From positions 1-64,000 of the forward strand of contig DDUV01000026.1 in assembly GCA_002344975.1 (NCBI GenBank): a DNA stretch of 64,000 bases, given 5' to 3'. The stretch comes from Saprospiraceae bacterium UBA2329. Its GTDB lineage: Bacteria > Bacteroidota > Bacteroidia > Chitinophagales > Saprospiraceae. A model generated the notes under the pieces. The model was given only the letters and a program-made list of their open reading frames with translations, ran no database searches and was not told the DNA's origin. Each line of letters opens with the position of its first letter. Within the stretch, counting starts at the first letter, position 1. This document shows positions 45,701 through 53,820 of the stretch, piece after piece. A program made the position numbers and the translations under genes.

Positions 45701-46350
45701 GGTTTGGGCAATATGTTGACACAAATATTGCGGGTGATGCCCACATTGAGACTGTCGGTAATGGTAATGCTGATGTTGCCCGTTCCGGCCGGTCCCCAGA
45801 CGATGTTTACCTCGGCAGGATGGCTGCCCGGCGAAACCACGCCTCCCGATGCACTCCAGTTGTAAGAGAATCCCGGCAGGTTCGGCAGGAAAAAAGTGAC
45901 CTCCGATTCGGCGCACACATCCACGCAGGCGGGTTGTAAATCGGGGTTGCCCGAACTACTCCTGTTTAAATAGTCGCTCAAATCAATGACCGAACAATCT
46001 GGCTTGGGGCACTTGATGGTGAGTTCAATTTTTGCAAAACAAGCGGGATCATCGCAGTTTTCGTACCGATAGCCGAATGTATAAGTGCCGCAGCAATCGG
46101 GGCTGTCGGAAATGAGCCGGAGTTCTCCGTTTTCGAGCAGTCGTACGCAGTTGGATTGAAACAGGGGAACGACTAAGGCATTGACCCCCGCCGGTATCGA
46201 GTCATTGTCTTTGACGTTGAACGTGAACGGCACGCCGAGTTGGATGCACACGGTGTCGTCCACGGCGCGGAAATTCTGAGCATGTGTCGTTTGGAGAGAA
46301 ATGAGGCAAAATGCGCAAGTGAAAAAAAACAATGACTGTAAAGGCTTCAT
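39775..46350 (-). CDS. Giant secreted PKD/Ig-like repeat protein with Kazal domain, T9SS cargo
   Basis: A 2191-residue protein. It has a signal peptide (about 1-25), then a long series of PKD and PKD-like/Ig-like beta-sandwich domains to about residue 1450 (WDFGDGSSS, WNFGDPGSNT, WDFDGTNTN and WNFGNGAS cores). A region of Cys-rich sandwich repeats follows (about 1500-1930, ECRTYTVMLGGG style). A Kazal-type inhibitor domain (YDPVCGCDNVTYSNACVAQ, about 1935-1985) comes next, then another PKD-like unit and a T9SS domain (IAPNPFNGELFVSSP). Likely a surface filament or adhesin. The Kazal unit could inhibit serine proteases, perhaps shielding the protein from the cell's own secreted proteases; that is inference. 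TAAATTTG (46395-46388, minus) is its probable -7 box. Confidence 0.87.
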   Translation of the reverse strand: MKPLQSLFFFTCAFCLISLQTTHAQNFRAVDDTVCIQLGVPFTFNVKDNDSIPAGVNALVVPLFQSNCVRLLENGELRLISDSPDCCGTYTFGYRYENCDDPACFAKIELTIKCPKPDCSVIDLSDYLNRSSSGNPDLQPACVDVCAESEVTFFLPNLPGFSYNWSASGGVVSPGSHPAEVNIVWGPAGTGNISITITDSLNVGITRNICVNILPKPTASFTKSATSICLGGSVTFTNTSTGGNSYYWDFGDGSSSAMFSPTHEFNSPGTYDVCLYVTKDNVDPRGNPLCCCTDTMCMTVTVDSLPGPNIYWISTLCAGDSSKYWTDAANCASYQWTVLDHNGLPLSFTGQGNDTICVVWGNGPFGTVTLQVSGCSQTYCDEPVTAVVPIISPTAVVSGPTVVCQNETATYTLPKWPGVYYDWQVGGGTVVSGQGTNVATIQWGPGPTGTITVNYSSPFLQGLPGHSPPDCSGTATLNVQIRPKFTVQASPSVVCVNSTSSVFALPFTSYNWTVSPAALFSGQGTGAININWTIPGTYTVTAVPTNAADYCNSSASVVIRVLDVPAPDSITGPLLICPGETQTYFGHTSASGTVLNWTVTGGTPTTGTGNSITVTWGGSGLYTLSLSQSLTGQPMCSSPAIQLTVQAKQIAGPLTISGPSGCINSTQMYSAGPAQHPDAMFNWTISPATAGSVVAGQGTPNIDVQWNNTPGTPMLTVAVTLCGVTQTHSIPVTLNPPVVPVITQTGVLCPGSSVTLDAGSGFSGYLWSNMATNQTITVSTPGSYTVKTIDANGCMITVPYQVVPAPGPLASISSGSPTLLCINPPTPASSTLIALTQPGNTYEWFCNGVSQGASSPTATTFTHNNTNVAATFNYWVVVTAPNGCISTSNSITVVQDICDGDGCTPNGPHSLSFTPANQFPNCNVVNFSTTSSNVTLTGWNFGDPGSNTNSGTLAAAQHTYTQAGCFYVELLGTTPGTLSDGTPANCLVGFTDSVCVPVAAHFSAVIGCSPVPFTVTFTNLTSILPGETISGYFWDFDGTNTNTSTAVNPVYSYASAGNYTVTLTVTLMGGCQATITQNVMVTGLGAPSISINPNPPCAGQPVQFMGMATGSVISWLWNFGNGASNGSQSPMQTYLMDGPYTVTLTVMDAQGCTNSSTQNIVVQPTPSGVITPSTTAPVCAGQSVTLTAPAGTGYTYLWSDNSTGPTLTVTSSGTYSVQVTLGPCSYTTPAVTVTVLPPPPTVISGNLVICDMGCTTLLAPPGYSYQWLDPVNPILGQTGASLQVCSGSLSPAYAVSVTDGNGCSAVSPPVTVTVAVSPSFVVNAVPTPACEGTPSVLTISPVQANVVYSWSNGGSGTSITVLQAGSYTATGVDTLTGCSSSAFAIVNPLPDLCLVPTGCYKACNPDTICGPAGLASYQWNFNGAPITGANSPCLVVTQSGSYSLTGTTAAGCSATSDTLILELMDCGCENLFDVTTTPVSGDTCCWTLSYNNSYTGPISGLNIHTQDADFDFDLSSLHPSLTPVGFSPGNLFLTGASWSNMPQGALNNFIKFCLKNVSNSPQQIIFDWYDDVYDIVCSDTLELECPLEPDCLYLLSDSIYCENKEVKYTFTVCNPIDAAFSVGYILLQPVSPNGVTITPPAINASPAIAPGECRTYTVMLGGGTSIFGDTLCFRMLAHDFDPATVDTALCCSLDTLYCIAIPDCEPCDDIEVAARPIGPTGTGPCCFNVTLINNFSGNYFDGVGLCLITPGATFSTFANTLGSGWATIGYSPTVIMLDVIPPLGSALPLGATNLPVLCINTAQFANPLLEIKWMQGDSVVCRDTVVLACFPPCGYFSEEEVVCSPNGGWLYQGNFNNTSPYTINQLNMVFTSPPGLGAYNQSLPGTPVPPGGQLAFSIPIGAPAMAGDSVCFTMAMHDTLNVECCNVRHCIELPECASPCIDSTQIDLTLPCLAIYDPVCGCDNVTYSNACVAQNHFGVTSWTSGACPMDQIRCRCDDTFAATVQAGFATAVLPAPPAAPFTYRFTPPADLLVCDGVRWRFRRFPITVASPWTNMGTTSANAPLTYTFAGTGIYQVCMEVQRTTPNGEVCSREVCVFVNVFAQLRDDRGEMLSIAPNPFNGELFVSSPAPESMQMDVLVRDVLGKVLLRFRKDELRAGEAWPLDLTGLDAGVYLLECTGGNRKQVLRVVKQ

Positions 46351-46387
46351 GGTATGGTGTGTTTGTTTTGGGAAATAAAAATTTACA

Positions 46388-46395
46388 CAAATTTA
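46388..46395 (-). promoter_or_regulatory. Promoter -7 element of the giant PKD gene
   Basis: Minus strand TAAATTTG, exact match to TAnnTTTG, 37 bases upstream of the start. An upstream TTG at the usual distance is not seen. Confidence 0.5.
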
Positions 46396-46458
46396 ACACA
46401 AAATACCGAACCGTAGGTTTTTTACATGCCGCCCAAGTTGTTTTTATGACAATACCCC

Positions 46459-47796
46459 TCACCGAACCAATCCGCCGCTCAGTCGCAGCAATTCCGTTTC
46501 GGTGGTTTTGAGGTTGTACAGCGCGTTGAGGCGGGTTTGCGTAGCGTTGATGTAGGAGATTTGAATGGAGCGGTAATCGAAGAAGCTGATGAGGCCGCCG
46601 CGGAAGCGTTCTTCGGCAATCTGGATATTGCGCCGGGCATTGTTCACCAGCTGGTTGCTCAGTTCCAGCACGCGTTTTTGATTGTTGTAAGATTCCAGGG
46701 CTATGTCTAATTGTGTCAGGAGATTGCGCCTCATGTCGTCCATGCCGAGTTGGGTGTTCAGTTCGGCTATGCGGGCGGTTTGTACATTTCGGCGCCGTGC
46801 GCCGCCGTCAAAAAGGTTGTAAGCGGCGCTGAGGTTCACAAAGAGGTTGAAGTTGGTGTTTTGGATGCCGCCGAGGTCTCGCAGTTCGCCGTTGGCAAAA
46901 AGGCCGTTGGCAAAAATATTGCGGCTCAGGGTGTAAGAGGCTCCCGAACGCAGGCTCAGCGTGGGCTTGTTGAAACTCTCCTGGAAGCGGGTTTGCACGG
47001 CGGCCAATTCTCTGCCGATGCGCAACTGGGCCAGCGCCTGATTGGAGTTGAGCATTCGGGTGCGCAGTTCTTCGGCGTCGTATCGGGTTGTTTCTACCGG
47101 CAGGCGGTCGGTCAGCGCGTAGGCAGTTTCGGGGTTGTCTTCACCGATGGCGCGGCGGAGGTTGCGCATGGCATTGGCTACGTTGGTTTGTTGTACCAAA
47201 TACGCAGTCGAGTCGTTGAGCCAGGCGTCTTGCGTCTGAATGACATCGAACGTGGAAGACTGTCCGAATTCCTGCCGGGTGCGCTGATATTCGAGGCGCT
47301 CTCTCGACAAACGCAGCACTTCGGCGCGTACCTGCAATTGTTCCTGTTGGATAACGGCCTGGTAATAACTCAAAATGACGTCTTCAATAGTAGCTTCCAC
47401 GGCCTGCCGCACATTGCCCTGCGCTTGATTTTCAATCAATTGAAGCTGTTCTTTGCTGATATGCACCCGGTGGCCGCCATACACCACCCATACTGCTTCC
47501 ACGCCGGGCGTGATGCCTGTGTTGAGGGCAGAAAGGGATTGGAGAAAGGAGGCCGGGTTTTGGTTGTTGTTGTATCCGTTGTTGAGGTTGACGGTGGCGT
47601 TCACGTCGGGGTAACGGCCCGCGGCGCCCCAGTCGTTGTTGATTCGGGCAGTTTCTGCGTTGTTGCGGGCCGATTGCAGCGGCAGGTTGCGTTGTATTCC
47701 CAGTGCAATGGCCTGTTCGATGCTGAGCGGCGTTTGTGCCTTGGCGGCAATACCGGAAAAAAGGAGCGTGATGGCGACGTAAAAAATGTATTTCAT
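46459..47796 (-). CDS. TolC-family outer-membrane efflux protein
   Basis: A 445-residue protein with a signal peptide (about 1-20), then the two-fold helical repeat of the outer membrane efflux protein family: LSIEQAIALGIQRNLPLQSARNNAETARIN near the N-terminus and RIGRELAAVQTRFQESFNKPTLSLRSGASYTL midway, with NLFVNLSAAYNLFDGGARRRNVQTARI in the second barrel/coil repeat. Start chosen at 47796 (MKYIFYVA), since the longer frame extends into a non-coding repeat. It would form the outer-membrane channel of a tripartite exporter; no RND pump or membrane fusion protein gene is adjacent, so its partner is elsewhere. Confidence 0.88.
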   Translation of the reverse strand: MKYIFYVAITLLFSGIAAKAQTPLSIEQAIALGIQRNLPLQSARNNAETARINNDWGAAGRYPDVNATVNLNNGYNNNQNPASFLQSLSALNTGITPGVEAVWVVYGGHRVHISKEQLQLIENQAQGNVRQAVEATIEDVILSYYQAVIQQEQLQVRAEVLRLSRERLEYQRTRQEFGQSSTFDVIQTQDAWLNDSTAYLVQQTNVANAMRNLRRAIGEDNPETAYALTDRLPVETTRYDAEELRTRMLNSNQALAQLRIGRELAAVQTRFQESFNKPTLSLRSGASYTLSRNIFANGLFANGELRDLGGIQNTNFNLFVNLSAAYNLFDGGARRRNVQTARIAELNTQLGMDDMRRNLLTQLDIALESYNNQKRVLELSNQLVNNARRNIQIAEERFRGGLISFFDYRSIQISYINATQTRLNALYNLKTTETELLRLSGGLVR

Positions 47797-48043
47797 GGAT
47801 GACCTTTTTCTACAGAGTGAAAAGACTGCCGCAAGCTGCGGAACTCGAAAATGGTGGGCGGTTTTCAGGAGTGAGAGGTGAGTGTGTGAGGGGTGAGCAA
47901 CCCGAAACCCCGAACCCGAACCCCCGAACCCCAAGCCCGTTCCTGCCGGAACTCCAAAGTTTTTAACGCGAAACTTAGCGAAGGGCGCGAAATTCCGCGA
48001 ATGCGAGGGAAACCTGAAACCTCGAACCATAAACCGGTCGGCA

Positions 48044-48149
48044 GTAGCCGCGCCGTGGCGCGGGGTGCCAAGCGCGAGGGAACCCGAAATCAGAAATCAG
48101 GAATCAGAAATCAGGAATCAGAAATCAGAAATCCACCCGTTCCAACCCG
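48044..48149. repeat. Intergenic repeat with decamer array, copy 2
   Basis: The first 50 bases (48044-48093) and last 17 bases (48133-48149) equal the reverse complement of blocks in the copy at 14253-14386. Between them is a shorter array (about 39 bases) of aatcaggaatcagaa-type words. The surrounding gap 47797-48194 also holds phrases such as cccgaaaccccgaacccgaacccc (47899-47922), and no supported gene. Confidence 0.7.
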
Positions 48150-48194
48150 AAACCTTGAACCCGAAACAACCACGCGCAAAGGTAACATTCCCCC

Positions 48195-48542
48195 TCAATA
48201 CGCACTGCGTCGTTTGCCTTCCAGCCAGTCCACATATTGCACATCGCCTATGCGGAGGCGCAGCGGCATCCGAAAAGCGCGCTCCATTTTTACTTCCAAT
48301 TTGCAAAACAATGCCAGTTCCTGATAATGCCAGGCTTTGGGCTGAGCGGCGGGCTGGAATTTGGCGTTGGGCAGAACAGGAAGTTCCGGCGCAGGTACAC
48401 GCCAGGACATGCGGGAGACGTGGAGCGGAGGAAGTTGCAAACCAGGGCCGGAAGCGCGTCTGACCGTTTGTGCCGATAAAGCCGCCCCGCCGAGGAGGCA
48501 ACAGCACAAGGCGATGAGCAGCTTCCGGCGCAGGGCATTCAT
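48195..48542 (-). CDS. Small secreted protein of unknown function
   Basis: A 115-residue protein with a clear signal peptide (about 1-24). The conserved-looking C-terminal half contains ELALFCKLEVKMERAF and LRLRIGDVQYVDWLEGK. I have the impression that similar short proteins occur in other Bacteroidota, but assign no family. Its start overlaps the stop of the aminotransferase gene (ATGA), so it is translationally coupled to that gene. The codon quality is good and the gene ends just before the repeat-rich gap. Function unknown. Confidence 0.62.
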   Translation of the reverse strand: MNALRRKLLIALCCCLLGGAALSAQTVRRASGPGLQLPPLHVSRMSWRVPAPELPVLPNAKFQPAAQPKAWHYQELALFCKLEVKMERAFRMPLRLRIGDVQYVDWLEGKRRSAY

Positions 48543-49396
48543 CGTTTGAATGGTTGATGACGAGCAATATAATCAGCTACATGGTTTTGCCAAAGCTCCC
48601 GAAGGCGTCGGGACACAGGGCCGGGCCGCCCCTCGCCGATGCGCAGTTCATCTATTTGCACTACAGGCAGTACGCCTTTGATGGTACTGGTGAGGAAGGC
48701 TTCGGCAGCGCGAGGCAATTCGTCCAATGTGAGATCGCGTACCTCGGTGCGAATGCCTGCCTGCTGCGCCAGTTCCAGAACGTGCTTGCGGGTAACTCCG
48801 TGCAACACCTGTTCGGCAGGCGTTACCAATACGCCTTCGGCAGTGACAATGAAAAAGTTGGAACGCGCACTTTCGCTCACCAAGCGCCCATCGTGGTACA
48901 AGACTTCCGGCGCGCCTGCCTGCTTGAGCAATTCACGGATGTGGATGCCCGTGAGGTAGTTGGTGCTTTTTACCTCCGGCACTTCGCGCAGGTGGCGGTA
49001 CAGCATCAGCTTGATGCCTTCCTCGTATCGCTCGGGCGCTACGGAAGGCATGGGGTGCTGCATGATGGCCAGATTCGGCTCTGCCGGCGTGTAGCTGTCG
49101 TCGGCATACCCGCCGGTGAGCAGCAGCCGGATGGCTGTGTTGCGTTCGCGATTGGCTTCCAGCAGCCTTGCGATGCGTTGGCGCAGTTCCTCTGGGGCAA
49201 TGGGCACTTCGAGGCCGAGCAGCCGCGCAGAGCGGTAGAAGCGATCTGCGTAGTCATCCCAAAACATGGGCACGCCCTGCCGAACGAGAAAGTAATCGAA
49301 AATGCCGTATCCGCGTAGCAGTCCCAGGTCGTCGAGCCGAAACGAAGCCGTGTATTTTTGTCTCAGACCTCCGTTGACATCGTGGTAGCGTATCAT
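48539..49396 (-). CDS. Class IV PLP-dependent aminotransferase
   Basis: A 285-residue fold-type IV enzyme (branched-chain aminotransferase, D-amino-acid aminotransferase or aminodeoxychorismate lyase group). RGYGIFDYFLV (28-38) is the N-terminal motif, K143 in EVKSTNYL the probable PLP Lys, LVSESARSNFFIV the phosphate-cup glutamate region and LHGVTRKHVLELA the GVTR phosphate site. Substrate cannot be told from sequence. It is the middle gene of a tight minus-strand set: its first base overlaps the stop of the LOG gene and its stop overlaps the small secreted protein's start. Confidence 0.88.
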   Translation of the reverse strand: MIRYHDVNGGLRQKYTASFRLDDLGLLRGYGIFDYFLVRQGVPMFWDDYADRFYRSARLLGLEVPIAPEELRQRIARLLEANRERNTAIRLLLTGGYADDSYTPAEPNLAIMQHPMPSVAPERYEEGIKLMLYRHLREVPEVKSTNYLTGIHIRELLKQAGAPEVLYHDGRLVSESARSNFFIVTAEGVLVTPAEQVLHGVTRKHVLELAQQAGIRTEVRDLTLDELPRAAEAFLTSTIKGVLPVVQIDELRIGEGRPGPVSRRLRELWQNHVADYIARHQPFKR

Positions 49397-50133
49397 CAGA
49401 GTTCGTAGTTGGGACCCAGTTCGCTGAGCCTTTTTTCATAAAAATCATTGATGATGCGCACCACTTCCTCGGCGTCATCGGTCATGGGAATGAGGTCCAT
49501 GTCGCCGGGACTGATGTTGTGTTCTTTTTCGAGCATGACGGTGCGAATCCACTCGCGCATGCCGCCCCAAAACTCGGTGCCGAACAGAATGATCGGCAGG
49601 GGGGTGATTTTCTTGGTTTGCACCAGCGTGAGTACCTCAAACAGTTCATCCAGCGTGCCGAAGCCGCCGGGCAGAATGACAAAAGCCTGAGCGTATTTGA
49701 CAAACATCACTTTGCGCACAAAGAAGTAGCGGAAGTTGAGGTTTTTGTCGGGATCAATAAACTGATTGTGGCTTTGCTCGTGCGGCAGGTTGATGTTGAG
49801 GCCCACCGAACGACCGCCGGAGAGCGCCGCGCCTTTGTTGCCTGCTTCCATGATGCCCGGGCCGCCGCCGGTGATGATGCCGTAGCCGGCCTTGGTGAGT
49901 ACCGATGCGATTTCCACCGCTTTGCGATAGTAAGGATGGTCGGGTTTGGTACGAGCCGATCCGAAGATGGAAACGCAGGGGCCGATCTGATTGAGGGTTT
50001 CGAACCCGTCCACAAATTCTGAGATCATTTTGAACATCGTCCAGGAATTTTCTCCTTTCAGATTGCGCCCCCATTGTTTCATGGTAGGCTTGGCGGCAAT
50101 AATTGGTTGGTCTTCTATCATAACGTTTTGCAT
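49396..50133 (-). CDS. LOG-family Rossmann-fold protein (TIGR00730)
   Basis: A 245-residue protein with the LOG hallmarks: VSIFGSARTKPDHPYY near residue 55, GGGPGIMEAGNKGA (about 90-105) and PGGFGTLDELFEVLT (about 155-170). Members include cytokinin-activating phosphoribohydrolases that release a base from nucleoside monophosphates; in bacteria most are called lysine decarboxylase-like by mistake. The N-terminal 50 residues (WGRNLKGENSWTMFKMISEFVDG) match the longer bacterial branch. Start taken at 50133; an ATG four codons later is possible. Divergent from the histidine kinase gene at 50280. Confidence 0.88.
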   Translation of the reverse strand: MQNVMIEDQPIIAAKPTMKQWGRNLKGENSWTMFKMISEFVDGFETLNQIGPCVSIFGSARTKPDHPYYRKAVEIASVLTKAGYGIITGGGPGIMEAGNKGAALSGGRSVGLNINLPHEQSHNQFIDPDKNLNFRYFFVRKVMFVKYAQAFVILPGGFGTLDELFEVLTLVQTKKITPLPIILFGTEFWGGMREWIRTVMLEKEHNISPGDMDLIPMTDDAEEVVRIINDFYEKRLSELGPNYEL

Positions 50134-50279
50134 TTTACAGAAAGAATTAAACGCCGATTCAGGGTGCTGTGTTTCAAAAGCCGGGGCGGAATTTCAATAC
50201 AAGGGCCGTAAAACAAGCGCTGCCGGAATTTCGTTTCTATGCCGTGTTGCCCGCGGCAGCCTTCATATTTACACGTCTT

Positions 50280-51803
50280 ATGAATAAAAAATACATACTG
50301 GCAGTCATTGGTTTGATGAGCGCGGCGGTCGTCGGTGTGGTGTGGCTGCAAATGGATTTGATCAATACGGCCATCAAGGAAAACGAGGTCAAATTCGACA
50401 AAGACGTGTTCGATGCGCTCAATTCGGTGGTCATCCGCTTAGAAGACGAAGAGCAGGCAGAGGCTTATGAATATTATATCAATGGTTATGGCGCGGCGTA
50501 CTTTGACAACGAGGTGCGCAGCAATCGCGTGCCGGGCGCAAGTGCGGTGCAGGCCAATGCCCTTCAGAACTGGCAATTGCCGGTCAACTCTGAAGAAGAA
50601 CAATGCGATTGCGCCAAATGCGTGCGCGAACGCAACGATATAAACCGCAGTATGGTGTCTTTTTTAAAACTACAGGGCGGTCAGCAAACTCCCATTGCAG
50701 AGCGCATCAAAAAAGACAAACTCCGCGATATCCTCCGCCAGGAATTGGCCAACCGCGGCATCAATACAGGCTACAACTACGGCCTGCTCGCCACCGCCAG
50801 CAACGGCTTTGTCATCATGGACGACCGCTATGTGGTAGAAAGCTCCGAGCCGCGCGAAAGCCTGCCGGGCTATAGCAATATTTACAATTCCAAATACCGC
50901 GTACACCTGTTTCCCAATGAGACGCCGGCTCCCGGCCTGCTGATGATTCACTTCCCCGCCCGCTCGGAGTTTGTGGGGCGCAGCGTGCTGCCCAATTTTA
51001 TCGGCGCGCTCATTTTTACGGCCATTATTTTGTTTTCGTTCGGCTACACCATTTTCGTCATTTTTACCCAGAAAAAACTGTCGGAAATGAAGAACGACTT
51101 TATCAACAACATGACCCACGAGTTTAAAACCCCCATCGCCACCATCTCTTTGGCCGCCGACTCGATCAACAGCCCCATGATCAGCGGCGATGCAGATAAA
51201 GTTCGGCGTTTTGCCAACATAATAAAACAGGAAAATAAGCGTATGAATAGTCAGGTAGAGAAAGTACTGCAAATGGCGCTCATTGATCGCCGCGAGTTCT
51301 CTCTCAACCTGTCCGAAGTCAATTTGCATGAGGTCATCGAACAGGCGTTGATCAACTTCGGCATCCGGGTAGAACAACGCCAAGGCCGCCTCGATGGCAA
51401 ACTCGAAGCAGCCCGGCCGGTTATTCAGGGCGACTTGACACACCTTTCCAATATCGTCAACAATCTCCTCGACAATGCCGAAAAGTACTCGCCCGACAGC
51501 CCGGAAATCACCGTTCTGACCCGCGACGTAAAAGGCGGCGTGGAAATAACCGTGCAAGACAAAGGCATGGGGATGAGCAAAGAAGCGCGCAAGCACATCT
51601 TCGACAAATTTTATCGCGTGCATACCGGCAACGTCCATGACGTCAAGGGCTTCGGCCTCGGATTGAGCTATGTGAAAGCCATCGTTTCGGCGCACAAGGG
51701 TTCTATTGAGGTCAAAAGCGAGCCGGGCAAAGGCAGTAGTTTCATCATTTTCCTTCCTCATCAGGCAGACACCGGCCGGGCGGGGAAATCTCTTCATCCA
51801 TGA
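50280..51803 (+). CDS. Sensor histidine kinase (HisKA type)
   Basis: A 507-residue kinase with a transmembrane segment near 6-25, a periplasmic domain (about 27-235) and a second segment (about 240-262). The HisKA dimerisation helix has the phospho-acceptor H280 in NNMTHEFKTPI. HATPase boxes follow: NIVNNLLDNAEKYS (N), DKGMGMSKEARKHIFDKFYRV (G1/F) and GFGLGLSYVKAIVSAH (G2). I chose ATG 50280 because the preceding 37 codons lie before the membrane helix and contain no motif. The sensor domain has a CDCAKC cluster (about 132-137) that might bind metal or sense redox. The partner regulator begins 13 bases after the stop. Confidence 0.92.
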   Translation: MNKKYILAVIGLMSAAVVGVVWLQMDLINTAIKENEVKFDKDVFDALNSVVIRLEDEEQAEAYEYYINGYGAAYFDNEVRSNRVPGASAVQANALQNWQLPVNSEEEQCDCAKCVRERNDINRSMVSFLKLQGGQQTPIAERIKKDKLRDILRQELANRGINTGYNYGLLATASNGFVIMDDRYVVESSEPRESLPGYSNIYNSKYRVHLFPNETPAPGLLMIHFPARSEFVGRSVLPNFIGALIFTAIILFSFGYTIFVIFTQKKLSEMKNDFINNMTHEFKTPIATISLAADSINSPMISGDADKVRRFANIIKQENKRMNSQVEKVLQMALIDRREFSLNLSEVNLHEVIEQALINFGIRVEQRQGRLDGKLEAARPVIQGDLTHLSNIVNNLLDNAEKYSPDSPEITVLTRDVKGGVEITVQDKGMGMSKEARKHIFDKFYRVHTGNVHDVKGFGLGLSYVKAIVSAHKGSIEVKSEPGKGSSFIIFLPHQADTGRAGKSLHP

Positions 51804-51816
51804 AAAAACGGAACCA

Positions 51817-52539
<723 letters not shown>

Positions 52540-52570
52540 ATATTTGTTTTGTTTACTTTGTATTAATCCA

Positions 52571-52733
52571 TACCTTTGCAGCTCTTGCCCTCCGTTTGGG
52601 CCAGCAAATTGAATTGTATTAGTAGTGGGGCAAAAATAAAGTGTTCATTTTTCATCGCCCCCTACGCATCAAGATAGTTTTTGGGATTATGATTTCGGCC
52701 GGCCGGATACACAAGACGACCGGCTTTTTTTTT
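52571..52733 (+). promoter_or_regulatory. Structured leader upstream of pyrD with promoter, hairpin and terminator
   Basis: TACCTTTG (52571-52578) is a -7 box. A stem GTAG-GGGGC (52622-52631, one bulged t) pairs with GCCCC-CTAC (52657-52665). A second stem, GCCGG (52698-52702) with CCGGC (52720-52724), is followed by nine T (52725-52733), giving an intrinsic terminator 14 bases before the pyrD start. The terminator could simply end the two-component operon's transcript, but its position after a promoter is also that of an attenuator. Confidence 0.5.
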
Positions 52734-52746
52734 GCCTGCACCTGCT

Positions 52747-53766
52747 ATGTACCGCCTTGTTTTTCAACCACTTCTTTTTTTACTTTCGCCCGAAAAAGCG
52801 CACGCCGTAGCGCTGGCCCTGCTGGAACTGCTGCTGCACATTCCCGGCGCTGAATCCTTGTTGCGCCGAAGCCTGAACCGAAGTTCTCCCCTCACCGTAG
52901 CCGGTATCCGCTTCCCCAATCCGGTAGGAATCGCCGCCGGTTTTGACAAAAACGGAAAACACATCCGGGCATTGGCGGCTCTGGGCTTCGGCTTCATCGA
53001 AGTAGGCACCGTAACGCCCCGGCCACAGGCCGGCAACCCGCGCCCGCGCCTCTTTCGCCTGCCCGCCGACCGCGCGCTCATCAACAGGATGGGCTTCAAC
53101 AATGACGGCTTGGAGGCCCTCATCCGGCAATTGCAGCGGCCCCGCCCGGCCGGCATTGTCATCGGCGGCAACATCGGCAAAAACAAAGACACCCCCAACG
53201 AGCAGGCTGCCGATGATTACATCGCTTGTTTTGAGGCGCTTTTTTCCTGGGTGGACTATTTCGCTGTCAATGTGAGTTCGCCCAACACGCCCAACCTCCG
53301 GGCGCTCCAAGACCGCGAACCCCTCACGCGCCTGCTGGCCGAGCTGCAACAACGCAATGATAATCAGGCAAATCCAAAACCCATTTTCCTAAAAATAGCC
53401 CCCGACCTCACCGATGCGCAATTGGACGACATCGTGGCCATTGTGCGCGAAACGCGCATTGCAGGCATCATCGCCGCCAACACCACCATATCGCGAACCG
53501 GACTCAAAACCCCGGCGGAAACGACGGAGCGCATCGGCGCCGGCGGCCTCAGCGGGTACCCGGTACGGGAGCGCTCTACGCAGATCGTCCGCTATCTGAG
53601 AGCGCAACTGCCGCCACCGTTTGCCATCATTGGTGTGGGCGGCATTGACGGCCCCGAATCTGCCCGCGAAAAAATAGAGGCCGGCGCCGATTTGGTGCAA
53701 GTTTATACCGGCTTCGTTTATGCCGGGCCTACCCTGGCAGCCGACATTGTGGCCAAGCTGAAGTAA
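52747..53766 (+). CDS. pyrD: Dihydroorotate dehydrogenase (quinone), class 2
   Basis: A 339-residue class 2 enzyme oxidising dihydroorotate to orotate with FMN and menaquinone, on the inner face of the cytoplasmic membrane. The N-terminal amphipathic segment (MYRLVFQPLLFLLSPEKAH) is the membrane-binding part. GIAAGFDKNG, GTVTPRPQAGNPRPR and NRMGFNNDG are the FMN and substrate regions; NVSSPNTPNLR holds the class 2 catalytic Ser environment; VGGI and QVYTGFVYAGP are the phosphate-site motifs. Start chosen at ATG 52747 rather than 52732, which sits against the terminator's T-run. The structured leader suggests possible transcriptional control. Confidence 0.95.
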   Translation: MYRLVFQPLLFLLSPEKAHAVALALLELLLHIPGAESLLRRSLNRSSPLTVAGIRFPNPVGIAAGFDKNGKHIRALAALGFGFIEVGTVTPRPQAGNPRPRLFRLPADRALINRMGFNNDGLEALIRQLQRPRPAGIVIGGNIGKNKDTPNEQAADDYIACFEALFSWVDYFAVNVSSPNTPNLRALQDREPLTRLLAELQQRNDNQANPKPIFLKIAPDLTDAQLDDIVAIVRETRIAGIIAANTTISRTGLKTPAETTERIGAGGLSGYPVRERSTQIVRYLRAQLPPPFAIIGVGGIDGPESAREKIEAGADLVQVYTGFVYAGPTLAADIVAKLK

Positions 53767-53795
53767 GATCCGCATGGTTTTCTGCCGGGCTTCAT

Positions 53796-53803
53796 TATCT
53801 TTG
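53796..53803 (+). promoter_or_regulatory. Promoter -7 element of the barrel protein gene
   Basis: TATCTTTG, exact TAnnTTTG match, 17 bases upstream of the start at 53821; no matching TTG upstream. Confidence 0.45.
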
Positions 53804-53820
53804 GCGCAAAAAATTTTGCC

